Assembly (NCBI GenBank): GCA_946479785.1
Contig: CAMLHQ010000082.1
Location: 1-13,761, forward strand
DNA length: 13,761 nucleotides
Origin: an uncultured Nitrospira sp.
GTDB lineage: Bacteria; Nitrospirota; Nitrospiria; Nitrospirales; Nitrospiraceae
Reading direction: 5' to 3'
Shown: positions 5,988-13,432 of the stretch, piece by piece
Layout of the letters: the number at the start of each line of letters is the position of its first letter
How positions within the stretch are numbered: the first letter of the stretch is position 1
Program-made: the position numbers and the translations under genes
Notes under the pieces: model-generated
Seen by the model: only the letters and a program-made list of their open reading frames with translations
What the model was told of the DNA's origin: nothing
Database searches by the model: none

Positions 5988-7318
5988 ATCCATTGAACAG
6001 CGCCCTCCTCACCGATCTATACCAGCTCACGATGGTCCAGGCTTATCTGGAACAGCGGATGGATGAGCCGGCCGTCTTTGAGTTCTTCGTGCGAAGGCTC
6101 CCGCCGCACCGCAATTTCCTGCTGGCAGCCGGCCTCGAACAGGTACTGACATGGCTCTCACAGCTCCACGTCACCACCGAGGAATTGGCATGGCTCGAAC
6201 GGACTGGCCGGTTTTCTCTTGGGCTGCTGCGGTATCTGGAAACGCTTCGATTCACCGGCGACGTCGATGCCATGCCGGAGGGCACACCGTTCTTCCCGAA
6301 CGAACCGGTCCTTCGAGTCGTGGCTCCCATCCCCATGGCTCAACTGGTCGAAACGCGCATCATGAATCTGCTGAACTTCCAAACGATGATTGCGTCGAAA
6401 GCGGCGCGCTCCGTGTTCGCGGCGCAAGGAAAACCGGTGATCGATTTCGGTCTGCGCCGTGCGCATGGCGCGGAGGCCGGGCTCCTGGCCGCACGGGCAA
6501 GTTACCTTGCCGGCTTCGCGGGAACCGCCACCGTGCTGGCTGGCATGCAATATGGCATCCCCATCTACGGCACCATGGCGCATGCATTCGTCCAGGCGCA
6601 CACCGATGAAGCCGCGGCGTTCGAACATTTCGCGCAGGCTCAACCAGACAATGCGGTGCTGCTCATCGACACCTACGAGACGGAGACGGCAGCACGAAAA
6701 GTCGTCGCCTTAGCTCCGCTGCTCAAAGCAAACGGCATACCGGTCAAAGGCGTGCGATTGGACAGCGGCGACCTCGCCGACCATGCGCGAAAGGTGCGGC
6801 ACATCCTCGATGACGGCGGATTACGTGATGCTCAAATCCTGGCCAGCGGCAATCTCGACGAGTACAGACTGAACACTCTCGTCCAGAGCCGCGCGCCGAT
6901 TGACAGTTTCGCCGTCGGCACCGCCATGACGACCTCATCGGATGCACCTTCGCTGGACTGCGCCTACAAACTTCAGGAATACGCAGGCCGTCCTTGTCGC
7001 AAGCGATCGGAAGGCAAGGCCACCTGGCCCGGGCGTCGAGAGGTCTACCGCAACTACACGGACGGCGGATACCTGGATCACGACGTGGTGACCACTTTCA
7101 ACGATCGCCAAGCAGGCGAATCGCTGCTGCATCCGGCGATGAAGGAAGGACGGCGACTCGCTCCCGCTCCTGCATTGGATGACATTCGGAAGCAGGTGTC
7201 CGTACAGCTATCAAAGCTTCCTGATTCGATGCGGCACCTGGAGGAATGCACGGCGTATGACGTGCGAATTTCCCAGGCGCTTCGTAATCTTGCGGACTCC
7301 GTGGACCGAAATACCTAG
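5984..7318 (+). CDS. pncB: Nicotinate phosphoribosyltransferase
   Basis: A 444-residue enzyme expected to join nicotinate and PRPP into nicotinate mononucleotide, an ATP-stimulated step that completes the salvage begun by PncA. Recognisable blocks are TDLYQLTM (10-17), FEFFVRRLP (32-40), the loop GLRRAHGAEAG (156-166), GTMAH with the conserved His200 (196-200), VRLDSGDL (257-264) and ILASGNLDEY (285-294). Length fits the family. The ATG overlaps the pncA stop by four bases, so the two are probably made in step. No rho-independent terminator follows; 222 bases separate it from the tetR-family gene, which has its own promoter. NadD and NadE, needed to finish NAD, are not in the window. Confidence 0.95.
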   Translation: MNPLNSALLTDLYQLTMVQAYLEQRMDEPAVFEFFVRRLPPHRNFLLAAGLEQVLTWLSQLHVTTEELAWLERTGRFSLGLLRYLETLRFTGDVDAMPEGTPFFPNEPVLRVVAPIPMAQLVETRIMNLLNFQTMIASKAARSVFAAQGKPVIDFGLRRAHGAEAGLLAARASYLAGFAGTATVLAGMQYGIPIYGTMAHAFVQAHTDEAAAFEHFAQAQPDNAVLLIDTYETETAARKVVALAPLLKANGIPVKGVRLDSGDLADHARKVRHILDDGGLRDAQILASGNLDEYRLNTLVQSRAPIDSFAVGTAMTTSSDAPSLDCAYKLQEYAGRPCRKRSEGKATWPGRREVYRNYTDGGYLDHDVVTTFNDRQAGESLLHPAMKEGRRLAPAPALDDIRKQVSVQLSKLPDSMRHLEECTAYDVRISQALRNLADSVDRNT

Positions 7319-7496
7319 CAAGGAATCTTCTGAAAGCATCGTTCGAGCTGCGTTGGCGCGGCTAACCCCCGGTAGGGGCATTGAGCGGGAGCTGATCTGG
7401 CAAGAGCGGGCTGCAACGGTGCACAATGACAGCGCCTGCCTCGCCGTACTTCTCGCATCGCGCACCCTCGCATCTTTGACAGGCCCACATGCTGCA

Positions 7497-7526
7497 TTGA
7501 CTGTCGGATACTAACGGTACTATTCT
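7497..7526 (+). promoter_or_regulatory. Sigma-70-like promoter of the TetR-exporter operon
   Basis: TTGACT (7497-7502) and TATTCT (7521-7526) are spaced by 18 bases. The expected start is near 7533, only about eight bases before the ATG at 7541. The palindrome at 7508-7540 covers the -10 element. A better -35 match, TTGACA at 7476-7481, has no matching -10 at a normal distance. Confidence 0.45.
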
Positions 7527-7540
7527 AGTTTCCATAGTAT
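7508..7540. promoter_or_regulatory. 33-bp imperfect palindrome, candidate TetR autoregulatory operator
   Basis: Outer arms ATACTA (7508-7513) and TAGTAT (7535-7540) and inner arms ACTA (7519-7522) and TAGT (7526-7529) share one centre at 7524. Eleven of 16 base pairs are complementary. It spans the -10 element and ends at the base before the tetR start codon, so a bound repressor would block transcription. Such nested half-sites suit binding of two TetR dimers or one large operator. Confidence 0.5.
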
Positions 7541-8176
7541 ATGGTCACGAGAATCTTACAACCGCGTCACAGGCTATCGGCAACCCTCGAGGAGGCCAAC
7601 CGTCAGCGGATCATCACAGAATCCAGGCGACACTTCTTAGCCCACGGGTTCCGCAGCGTGACGATGGACGATCTTGCGCGCGAATTGGCGATGAGCAAAA
7701 AGACGCTGTACGCGTGCTTCCACAGCAAGACGGCACTCCTGGAAGCGGTGATTCACGACAAGTTCTGCAGCATCGATGCGGATCTCGGCCGTATTCAGTC
7801 CGATGCTTCGTCCGATTGTCTGGAGGCGCTGCACCGACTGCTCTCCTGCGTCCAGGGGCACATGGAAGAGATTCGCCCGCCGTTTGTGCGCGACATCCGG
7901 CGAGAGGCTCCGGACCTCTTCAGGGTGGTGGAGAGCCGGCGGCGGGACGTTATTCAGCGCCATTTCGGCAAGGTGTTTCTCGAAGGGCGCAGAGCAGGGC
8001 TCATTCGCCGGGACATTCCTCCGAAACTGGCGATCGAAATTCTGCTTGGCGCCGTTCACGCCATCATGAATCCGCCGAAAATGGAGGAGCTCGGTCTCAC
8101 ACCGAAGAGCGGATTCTCCGCCATCATCAGAGTGGTGCTTGAAGGGTTGACGACGGAGAAAGCCAGATCGCGTTGA
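7541..8176 (+). CDS. TetR/AcrR-family repressor, probable regulator of the adjacent exporter
   Basis: A 211-residue one-component regulator. The N-terminal helix-turn-helix lies at about 22-68, with the typical FLAHGFRSVTMDDLARE and SKKTLYACFHSK blocks; the rest is the ligand-binding and dimerisation region. By position it corresponds to E. coli CecR ahead of ybhGFSR. The ATG has no Shine-Dalgarno, and the predicted transcript starts only about eight bases before it, so translation may be nearly leaderless. GAGGAGG at 7588-7594 is inside the reading frame and has no ATG, GTG or TTG at a usable distance, so no shorter start is supported. The gene ends 28 bases before the membrane fusion gene, which suggests one operon repressed by this protein. 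The inducing ligand cannot be predicted. Confidence 0.9.
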   Translation: MVTRILQPRHRLSATLEEANRQRIITESRRHFLAHGFRSVTMDDLARELAMSKKTLYACFHSKTALLEAVIHDKFCSIDADLGRIQSDASSDCLEALHRLLSCVQGHMEEIRPPFVRDIRREAPDLFRVVESRRRDVIQRHFGKVFLEGRRAGLIRRDIPPKLAIEILLGAVHAIMNPPKMEELGLTPKSGFSAIIRVVLEGLTTEKARSR

Positions 8177-8204
8177 TTCAGGGTTTCAGCATGGGCGGAC
8201 GACG

Positions 8205-9200
8205 ATGAAACGAACGGGACTGATCATCATGCTCGGGGTGCTCGCCGTGATCTCAGGCGGATACCTATATGTGCGCACGACGGCAAACCAGTCCGCCGAC
8301 AGCACGCTTCTGATTTCCGGGAACATCGAAGCCCACGAAAGCGTGGTGAGCTTTAAGGTCCAAGGCCGGGTCGTTGCACTGCCCATTGAAGAGGGTCAAT
8401 ACGTCAAGCAAGGAGACCTCTTGGCGCGACTGGACGATGACGACTACCGGCAGCAAGTGGGTGTGGACGAAGCCACCGTGCGCACGCGCGAAGCTGAACT
8501 CGAACTCGCTTTAGCAGGAAGCCGTGTCCAGGAAATCCAGGCGGCGAAACAGACGTTGCTCGACGCCCAAGCGGACCTCGAGTTGAAACAGAAGGAGTTC
8601 CGCCGGCGTCAGGCGCTCTTGGCCGAACAAGGCGTTTCTCGGGAGGATGTCGACAGCGCCGCGTCCCAATTGAAACGCGCGCAAGCCACCTACGAACGAG
8701 TCAAGCAGACTCACGATCAAATCGTCGAGGGTACCCGCAAGGAAGAAATTTCTGTCCGGCGCGCCAATCTACAACTGGCCCGTGAAGCGCTTCAAATGTC
8801 ACGGGTGAAGCTCGCCTACACCGTCCTCTCGGCCCCCGTTTCCGGCGTAGTGTTGGTCCGGCAGGCGGAACTCGGTGAGGTCATGGCTCCCGGAACGCCC
8901 GTGGTAACGATTGCCGATGTGGATCATCTCTGGCTACGCGGCTACGTCAACGAGACCGATCTGGGACGCATCCAGTGGGGGCAGTCGGCCACCGTTCGCA
9001 CCGACACGTTTCCAGACAAGACCTATCAAGGCCGGGTGTCATTCATCTCTTCACAGGCCGAGTTCACGCCGAAGAGCGTGGAAACTCACAAGGAGCGTGT
9101 GACGCTCGTGTATCGCATCAAGGTTGACCTGGATAATTCGAACCACGAATTGAAGCCGGGGATGCCGGCGGAGGCTGCGATTGAGATGCCGCCTCAGTGA
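8205..9200 (+). CDS. ybhG: HlyD-family membrane fusion (periplasmic adaptor) protein
   Basis: A 331-residue adaptor anchored by one N-terminal membrane helix or uncleaved signal (residues 5-23), with no lipobox cysteine. A split biotinyl-lipoyl domain is visible at about 43-80 (VVSFKVQGRVVALPIEEGQYVKQG) and 205-240 (LSAPVSGVVLV...VVTIADVD), separated by a long alpha-helical coiled-coil hairpin (about 86-202) that would reach toward an outer-membrane channel. A beta-barrel region follows (about 241-325). Order and size match YbhG/EmrA-type adaptors. Ribosome site is weak (GGGCGGA). It links the inner-membrane ABC exporter to the cell envelope; no outer-membrane TolC-like gene is present in the window. 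The YbhG label is by operon order and overall similarity. Confidence 0.9.
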   Translation: MKRTGLIIMLGVLAVISGGYLYVRTTANQSADSTLLISGNIEAHESVVSFKVQGRVVALPIEEGQYVKQGDLLARLDDDDYRQQVGVDEATVRTREAELELALAGSRVQEIQAAKQTLLDAQADLELKQKEFRRRQALLAEQGVSREDVDSAASQLKRAQATYERVKQTHDQIVEGTRKEEISVRRANLQLAREALQMSRVKLAYTVLSAPVSGVVLVRQAELGEVMAPGTPVVTIADVDHLWLRGYVNETDLGRIQWGQSATVRTDTFPDKTYQGRVSFISSQAEFTPKSVETHKERVTLVYRIKVDLDNSNHELKPGMPAEAAIEMPPQ

Positions 9201-9206
9201 CGACTT

Positions 9207-10145
9207 ATGCCTTCAGCTATTTCCACATCGAATCTCACCAAATCCTTTCCCGGCGTCACAGCGGTAGATCATTTGCATTTTGACGTGCACCCCGGCGAAA
9301 TCTTCGGCTTGGTGGGACCGGACGGAGCGGGAAAGACCACCACTCTCCGGATGTTGGCGGGTGTCCTCACGCCCGATTCCGGGTCGGCGATGGTGGCAGG
9401 CTATGACATCATCCGCGATCCAGAAACTGCCAAAGCGCACATCAGCTATATGCCGCAGCGTTTCGGCCTCTACGAAGATCTGACCGTCGAGGAAAACATC
9501 CGCTTCTACGCCGACGTGTTCGGCGTGGCCCGCGCGGATCGGGAACAGCGCACCGGACGCCTGCTCGAGGCGGCCGGCATGAGTCCATTCACGAGCCGGC
9601 TGGCCAGCAAGCTCTCCGGCGGAATGAAGCAAAAGCTCGGACTCGTCTGCGCGCTTATCCATCGCCCCCGCGTGATCCTGCTGGATGAGCCCACCAACGG
9701 TGTCGACCCCATCTCGCGCCGCGACTTCTGGCGCATTCTCTATTCTCTGCTTGAAGAAGGAATCGCCATTCTCATGTCTACCGCATACCTCGACGAGGCC
9801 GAACGCTGCCACCGAGTCGCCTTGCTACATCAGGGGCGCATCCTCTTTTGCGAGACGCCGGCCAACCTAAAGCAGCAGCTGAGGGGCGCGGTCCTGTCCG
9901 TCGTTTCGTCCGATCCGCGCCGCGTACGCGCTGCGTTGGACGGCACTGAAGGCGTGCTCAACGCTTTGCTTGTCGGCGATGGCGTGCATCTCGTGGTGGA
10001 CGAGGCCGCAAGGCGTGTTCCCACGCTGCGATCGAAGCTGCAGGCGGCAGGGATCTCTTTCGACCGCCTCGAAGAAGTCCCGCCGACGATCGAAGACCTC
10101 TTCGTCGCCGCAACGTCTGGCGAGAAGGACCGCGGAATACCATGA
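9207..10145 (+). CDS. ybhF: ABC exporter ATPase, equivalent of the N-terminal half of YbhF
   Basis: A 312-residue ATPase. Walker A is GPDGAGKTT (37-45) with Asp where Asn is usual; the Q-loop Gln is Gln84 (YMPQRFGLYEDLTV), the signature is LSGGMKQ (136-142) and Walker B is VILLDEP (156-162, Glu161 catalytic). The H-switch position reads STAYLDEAE with Ala193 in place of His. E. coli YbhF, from memory, carries the same GPDG variant and a non-His switch in its N-terminal half, so this is a family trait and not damage. The gene starts six bases after ybhG and overlaps the next ATPase gene by four bases (ATGA). It should pair with that protein as a heterodimer. Residues after about 225 form the usual C-terminal regulatory extension. 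Confidence 0.92.
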   Translation: MPSAISTSNLTKSFPGVTAVDHLHFDVHPGEIFGLVGPDGAGKTTTLRMLAGVLTPDSGSAMVAGYDIIRDPETAKAHISYMPQRFGLYEDLTVEENIRFYADVFGVARADREQRTGRLLEAAGMSPFTSRLASKLSGGMKQKLGLVCALIHRPRVILLDEPTNGVDPISRRDFWRILYSLLEEGIAILMSTAYLDEAERCHRVALLHQGRILFCETPANLKQQLRGAVLSVVSSDPRRVRAALDGTEGVLNALLVGDGVHLVVDEAARRVPTLRSKLQAAGISFDRLEEVPPTIEDLFVAATSGEKDRGIP

Positions 10146-11095
10146 ACAAAGATGCGTCGCCTGTGATGGTGCGAGACCTCGTGAAACGCTTCGGTGATTT
10201 CGTCGCGGTAGACCGGATCAGCTTGGAGGCACGGCGGGGCGAAGTGGTTGGCTTTCTCGGTCCCAACGGCGCCGGTAAATCGACCACCATCCGGATGTTA
10301 TGCGGCTTGCTTCGCCCCACAGCAGGACAGGCGCTCGTCGCAGGATACGACGTCGCGCGGGAGCCGGAACGAGTGCGTCAGCGAATCGGATACATGTCAC
10401 AAAAGTTTTCCCTCTACAACGATCTTCAGGTCATCGAAAACATTCACTTCTTTGCCAGCATGTATGAGGTCTCGGCGGCGGTGCTGAAGGAACGCGAGTC
10501 GTGGGTCCTGGACATGGCCGGCTTACGCGGCCGAGAATCGACCATCACCGGCACCTTACCGAGCGGATGGAAACAGCGGTTGGCCTTAGGATGCGCCGTG
10601 CTCCATCAACCTCCGATTCTGTTTCTCGATGAGCCGACATCGGGAGTCGACCCCATCTCGCGACGGAAATTCTGGGAACTAATCCACTCGATGGCTGCGG
10701 ACGGCGTGACGGTGCTCGTCACCACGCACTACATGGACGAAGCGGAGTATTGTAACCGCCTGGTCCTGATCTTTCAGGGCCGCATCGTCGCTTCGGGGTC
10801 GCCGACAGAATTGAAACAACAGGCCATGAAGGGTGAATTGCTCTTGGTGGAGTGCGAGCCGCTGGGCCTTGCTCTGGATGTGCTTCAGCGCACGCCGGAC
10901 GTGGCAGATGCCGCCGTGTTTGGTAATGCCCTGCACGTCGTCGTGCCCGGAGCCGGAGCCATGATCCCTCGACTGCGCAAAGACCTGTCGCAACACGGAA
11001 TCACCGTGGCGAAAATGGCGCCGATCAGCCCCACTCTAGAAGACGTCTTCGTCTCATTAACGGCCACGCAAAGGCGGTCGGAAAGGTCTAGCTGA
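10142..11095 (+). CDS. ybhF: ABC exporter ATPase, equivalent of the C-terminal half of YbhF
   Basis: A 317-residue ATPase. Walker A is canonical GPNGAGKST (40-48), the Q-loop Gln is Gln87 (YMSQKFSLYNDL), Walker B is ILFLDEP (159-165, Glu164) and the H-switch is His196 (TTHYMDEAE). The signature is degenerate, LPSGWKQ (139-145) in place of LSGGQ; the C-half of E. coli YbhF is likewise altered there. Combined with the previous protein, one composite ATP site is canonical (this Walker A/B/His plus the partner's LSGGM) and the other is degenerate. Translation is coupled to the preceding gene through ATGA. The stop lies three bases before the first permease gene. In E. coli both halves are one polypeptide. 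Confidence 0.92.
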   Translation: MNKDASPVMVRDLVKRFGDFVAVDRISLEARRGEVVGFLGPNGAGKSTTIRMLCGLLRPTAGQALVAGYDVAREPERVRQRIGYMSQKFSLYNDLQVIENIHFFASMYEVSAAVLKERESWVLDMAGLRGRESTITGTLPSGWKQRLALGCAVLHQPPILFLDEPTSGVDPISRRKFWELIHSMAADGVTVLVTTHYMDEAEYCNRLVLIFQGRIVASGSPTELKQQAMKGELLLVECEPLGLALDVLQRTPDVADAAVFGNALHVVVPGAGAMIPRLRKDLSQHGITVAKMAPISPTLEDVFVSLTATQRRSERSS

Positions 11096-11098
11096 CTT

Positions 11099-12232
11099 AT
11101 GCGGTGGCATCGAGTCGCGGCGATCGTCCGAAAAGAAATCCTGCAGATTCGCCGAGACGTGCCCAGTTTGCTCATCATCGTGGCGATGCCGGTGCTGCTG
11201 ATGCTGGCCTTCGGCTACGGCGTCCGCTTCGATATTCAGCACATCCCCGTCTACGTATACGACCGCGAGGGCAGCCAGCAGAGCCAGGATTTCCTCAAGC
11301 ATTTCCAAGCCTCGGAGTATTTCAACGTCGTCAAAACAGTAGACAACTATCCGGCACTGATTGATGCGCTCGACGCCGGTGACTGCCGGCTGGCAATTGT
11401 CATCCCCATAAATTTTTCCGAGCAGTTGAACGCCGGAGGCCCGGTCAGCGTCCAGGCACTGATCGATGCCACGGATAACAACACCGCCAATGTCAGCATC
11501 AGCTACAGCGAAGCTGTCGTTCAGACCTACAACCAACTCATTCAAATGGAGTGGATGCATCGCCACGGAAGGTTAACCGTTCAGGCTCCCCTGACAGTCG
11601 ACGCGCGGACGTGGTTCAACGAAGACCTTGAAAGCACGGCGAACATCGTGCCGGGAGTCGTCGCCATCATCATGGCCGTGATCGGCTCTTTCCTCACCTC
11701 GCTCACGATCGCGAGAGAGTGGGAGCGAGGCACCATGGAGCAACTCGTTTCCACTCCAGTCACGCCCCTTGAACTCATGGCAGGCAAACTCGTGCCGTAT
11801 TTCGCCATCGGAATGGCCGATACCGCCCTCTGCGCCGGCCTGGCGGTCTGGTGGTTCGAAGTTCCGTTTCGCGGACAATGGAGCGTCTTCTTTCTCAGCT
11901 GCACCCTCTTCCTGATCGTCGTTCTGTCATTGGGTTATGTCGTGTCGGTCGTCGCCAAGTCGCAACTCGCTGCCAGCCAGGCAGCCCTGATTTCTACCTT
12001 CTTGCCGGCCTTTCTGCTCTCCGGCTTCATTTATCCCATCGATCAAATGCCGGTCGCGATCCAGGTGATTAGCCATCTCATTCCGGCGCGCTATTTCATG
12101 ACCATCATCCGCGACGTGTTTCTCAAAGGGACCTCCATCCCGTTTCTCCTGAACGACCTGCTGGCTTTGGCCATTTTTGCGTTGTTCCTCACCATTCTCG
12201 CGACCCGTGCCTTTCGCAAGACACTGACCTAG
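11099..12232 (+). CDS. ybhS: ABC-2 type exporter permease, YbhS-like
   Basis: A 377-residue inner-membrane permease. One membrane helix at about 23-43 is followed by a large extracytoplasmic domain (about 44-180) and a C-terminal block of about five helices (about 183-203, 232-252, 262-286, 292-314 and 345-367). The cytoplasmic coupling segment LTIAREWERGTMEQLVSTPVT (202-222) is diagnostic; AREWERGTME is also in E. coli YbhS, and the length agrees. It probably forms a heterodimer with the next permease and exports a small hydrophobic or cationic compound. E. coli relatives are linked to drug and cation tolerance, but the substrate here is unknown. No Shine-Dalgarno is obvious; the 3-base gap after the ATPase gene suggests coupling. 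Confidence 0.92.
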   Translation: MRWHRVAAIVRKEILQIRRDVPSLLIIVAMPVLLMLAFGYGVRFDIQHIPVYVYDREGSQQSQDFLKHFQASEYFNVVKTVDNYPALIDALDAGDCRLAIVIPINFSEQLNAGGPVSVQALIDATDNNTANVSISYSEAVVQTYNQLIQMEWMHRHGRLTVQAPLTVDARTWFNEDLESTANIVPGVVAIIMAVIGSFLTSLTIAREWERGTMEQLVSTPVTPLELMAGKLVPYFAIGMADTALCAGLAVWWFEVPFRGQWSVFFLSCTLFLIVVLSLGYVVSVVAKSQLAASQAALISTFLPAFLLSGFIYPIDQMPVAIQVISHLIPARYFMTIIRDVFLKGTSIPFLLNDLLALAIFALFLTILATRAFRKTLT

Positions 12233-12243
12233 AGGGAACCGTC

Positions 12244-13377
12244 ATGCTGGGGCGTCTCCGAGGAATGCTGTTTAAGGAGTTTATCCAAGTCTTCAGGGAC
12301 AAACGATCTCGCTTCCTCCTGTTTGGCCCGCCGGTGATTCAAATGCTGGTCTTCGGCTATGCAGCCACACTAGAGATCCGCCATATTCCGACCGCCGTAC
12401 TCGATTTCGACAACAGCCAGGTGAGCCGCGATCTCGTGTCGCGCTTTACGTCCAGCCCCTACTTCGATGTGCGGACTCGTCTGCACGACCGCCGGCAGAT
12501 CGGTGAATTGATCGATCGCGGGACGATCACCATCGCGCTCCAAATCAATGCAGGATTTGCGCAGGATCTCAGAAAAGACCAGACGGCCCATCTCCAAGTG
12601 ATCGTGGACAGCAGCAACTCCAACACCGCCCTGATTGCCGTCGGCTATGTTAATCAAATTGCAGGCCGATTTTCGCAGGATTACCAGAAGGAACGCCTGT
12701 TCGAAACCTCCCCCCTGGCCCAGTCGCAACTCCCCTCAATCGTGCTGGATCGGCGCCCCTGGTTCAATACGGACCTCGACAGCCAATGGTTCTTTGTGCC
12801 GGGCGTGATCGGCAATCTGATCCTGGTCATGGTGGTCAGTTTGACCGCGTTCGCTGTGGTGCGCGAACGGGAGATCGGCACGCTCGAACAAATTATGGTA
12901 ACGCCAATAGGGCGGCTGGAATTCATTCTGGGGAAGACCGTGCCGTTTTTCCTGATCGGCTTGCTCGATACAACTCTCATCTCCTTGGTCGGCACCCTGT
13001 GGTTCGGCGTACCATTCCGCGGGAACATCGGCGTGCTCGCGATTGGGGCTACGCTTTTTATTCTCTGCATGCTGGGCATCGGTCTCTTTATCTCGACCAT
13101 TTCAATGACCCAGCAGCAAGCGATGGTGTCGGGGTTTTTCTTCAACATGCCTGCCATTACCTTTTCTGGCTTTGGCACGCCGATCAGCAGCATGCCGGAG
13201 TTCATGCAATGGCTGACATACCTGAACCCGCTACGGTATTTTCTCGATGTCCTGCGGGGTGTCTACTTGAAGGGCGTGGGACTGGACGTCCTCTGGCCTC
13301 ACATGGCAGCCATGGGCCTCTTTGGCTTCGTCATGCTCACCATCAGCGTGGCCAGATTCCAAAAGTCACTTGATTAA
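12244..13377 (+). CDS. ybhR: ABC-2 type exporter permease, YbhR-like
   Basis: A 377-residue paralogue of the preceding permease with the same topology: a first helix at about 23-43, an extracytoplasmic domain about 44-180 and five C-terminal helices. Diagnostic segments are NTDLDSQWFFVPGV (175-188) and VREREIGTLEQIMVTPIGR (206-224), which resemble E. coli YbhR more than YbhS. AGAGGG (12231-12236) precedes the ATG by seven bases and overlaps the stop of the previous gene. It closes the operon; 55 bases follow before the convergent L,D-transpeptidase gene, with no clear terminator. The two permeases have exactly equal length yet are clearly divergent, in keeping with an old duplication. Confidence 0.92.
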   Translation: MLGRLRGMLFKEFIQVFRDKRSRFLLFGPPVIQMLVFGYAATLEIRHIPTAVLDFDNSQVSRDLVSRFTSSPYFDVRTRLHDRRQIGELIDRGTITIALQINAGFAQDLRKDQTAHLQVIVDSSNSNTALIAVGYVNQIAGRFSQDYQKERLFETSPLAQSQLPSIVLDRRPWFNTDLDSQWFFVPGVIGNLILVMVVSLTAFAVVREREIGTLEQIMVTPIGRLEFILGKTVPFFLIGLLDTTLISLVGTLWFGVPFRGNIGVLAIGATLFILCMLGIGLFISTISMTQQQAMVSGFFFNMPAITFSGFGTPISSMPEFMQWLTYLNPLRYFLDVLRGVYLKGVGLDVLWPHMAAMGLFGFVMLTISVARFQKSLD

Positions 13378-13432
13378 CGCTTCAGGTGGCTGAACAGGAG
13401 AGTACACGTGCTCGACACTATGTCTTGGTGAA

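Noticed and set aside
5340..5993. 217-residue open frame on the minus strand opposite pncA
   Set aside because: No family resemblance, and pncA on the other strand has a full catalytic triad and metal site.
7365..7378. CCCC/GGGG hairpin after pncB, possible terminator
   Set aside because: Stem of only four to five pairs and no T tract follows.
7388..7403. GG-N10-GC element between pncB and the TetR gene
   Set aside because: Matches few other consensus positions and lies about 140 bases before the start codon, so it is likely chance.
7476..7481. Perfect TTGACA -35 hexamer upstream of the TetR gene
   Set aside because: No acceptable -10 hexamer follows at 16-18 bases; TTGACT at 7497 with TATTCT at 7521 fits better.
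13378..13432. Terminator between the exporter operon and the convergent L,D-transpeptidase gene
   Set aside because: No stem of useful length with a T tract is visible in the 55 bases.
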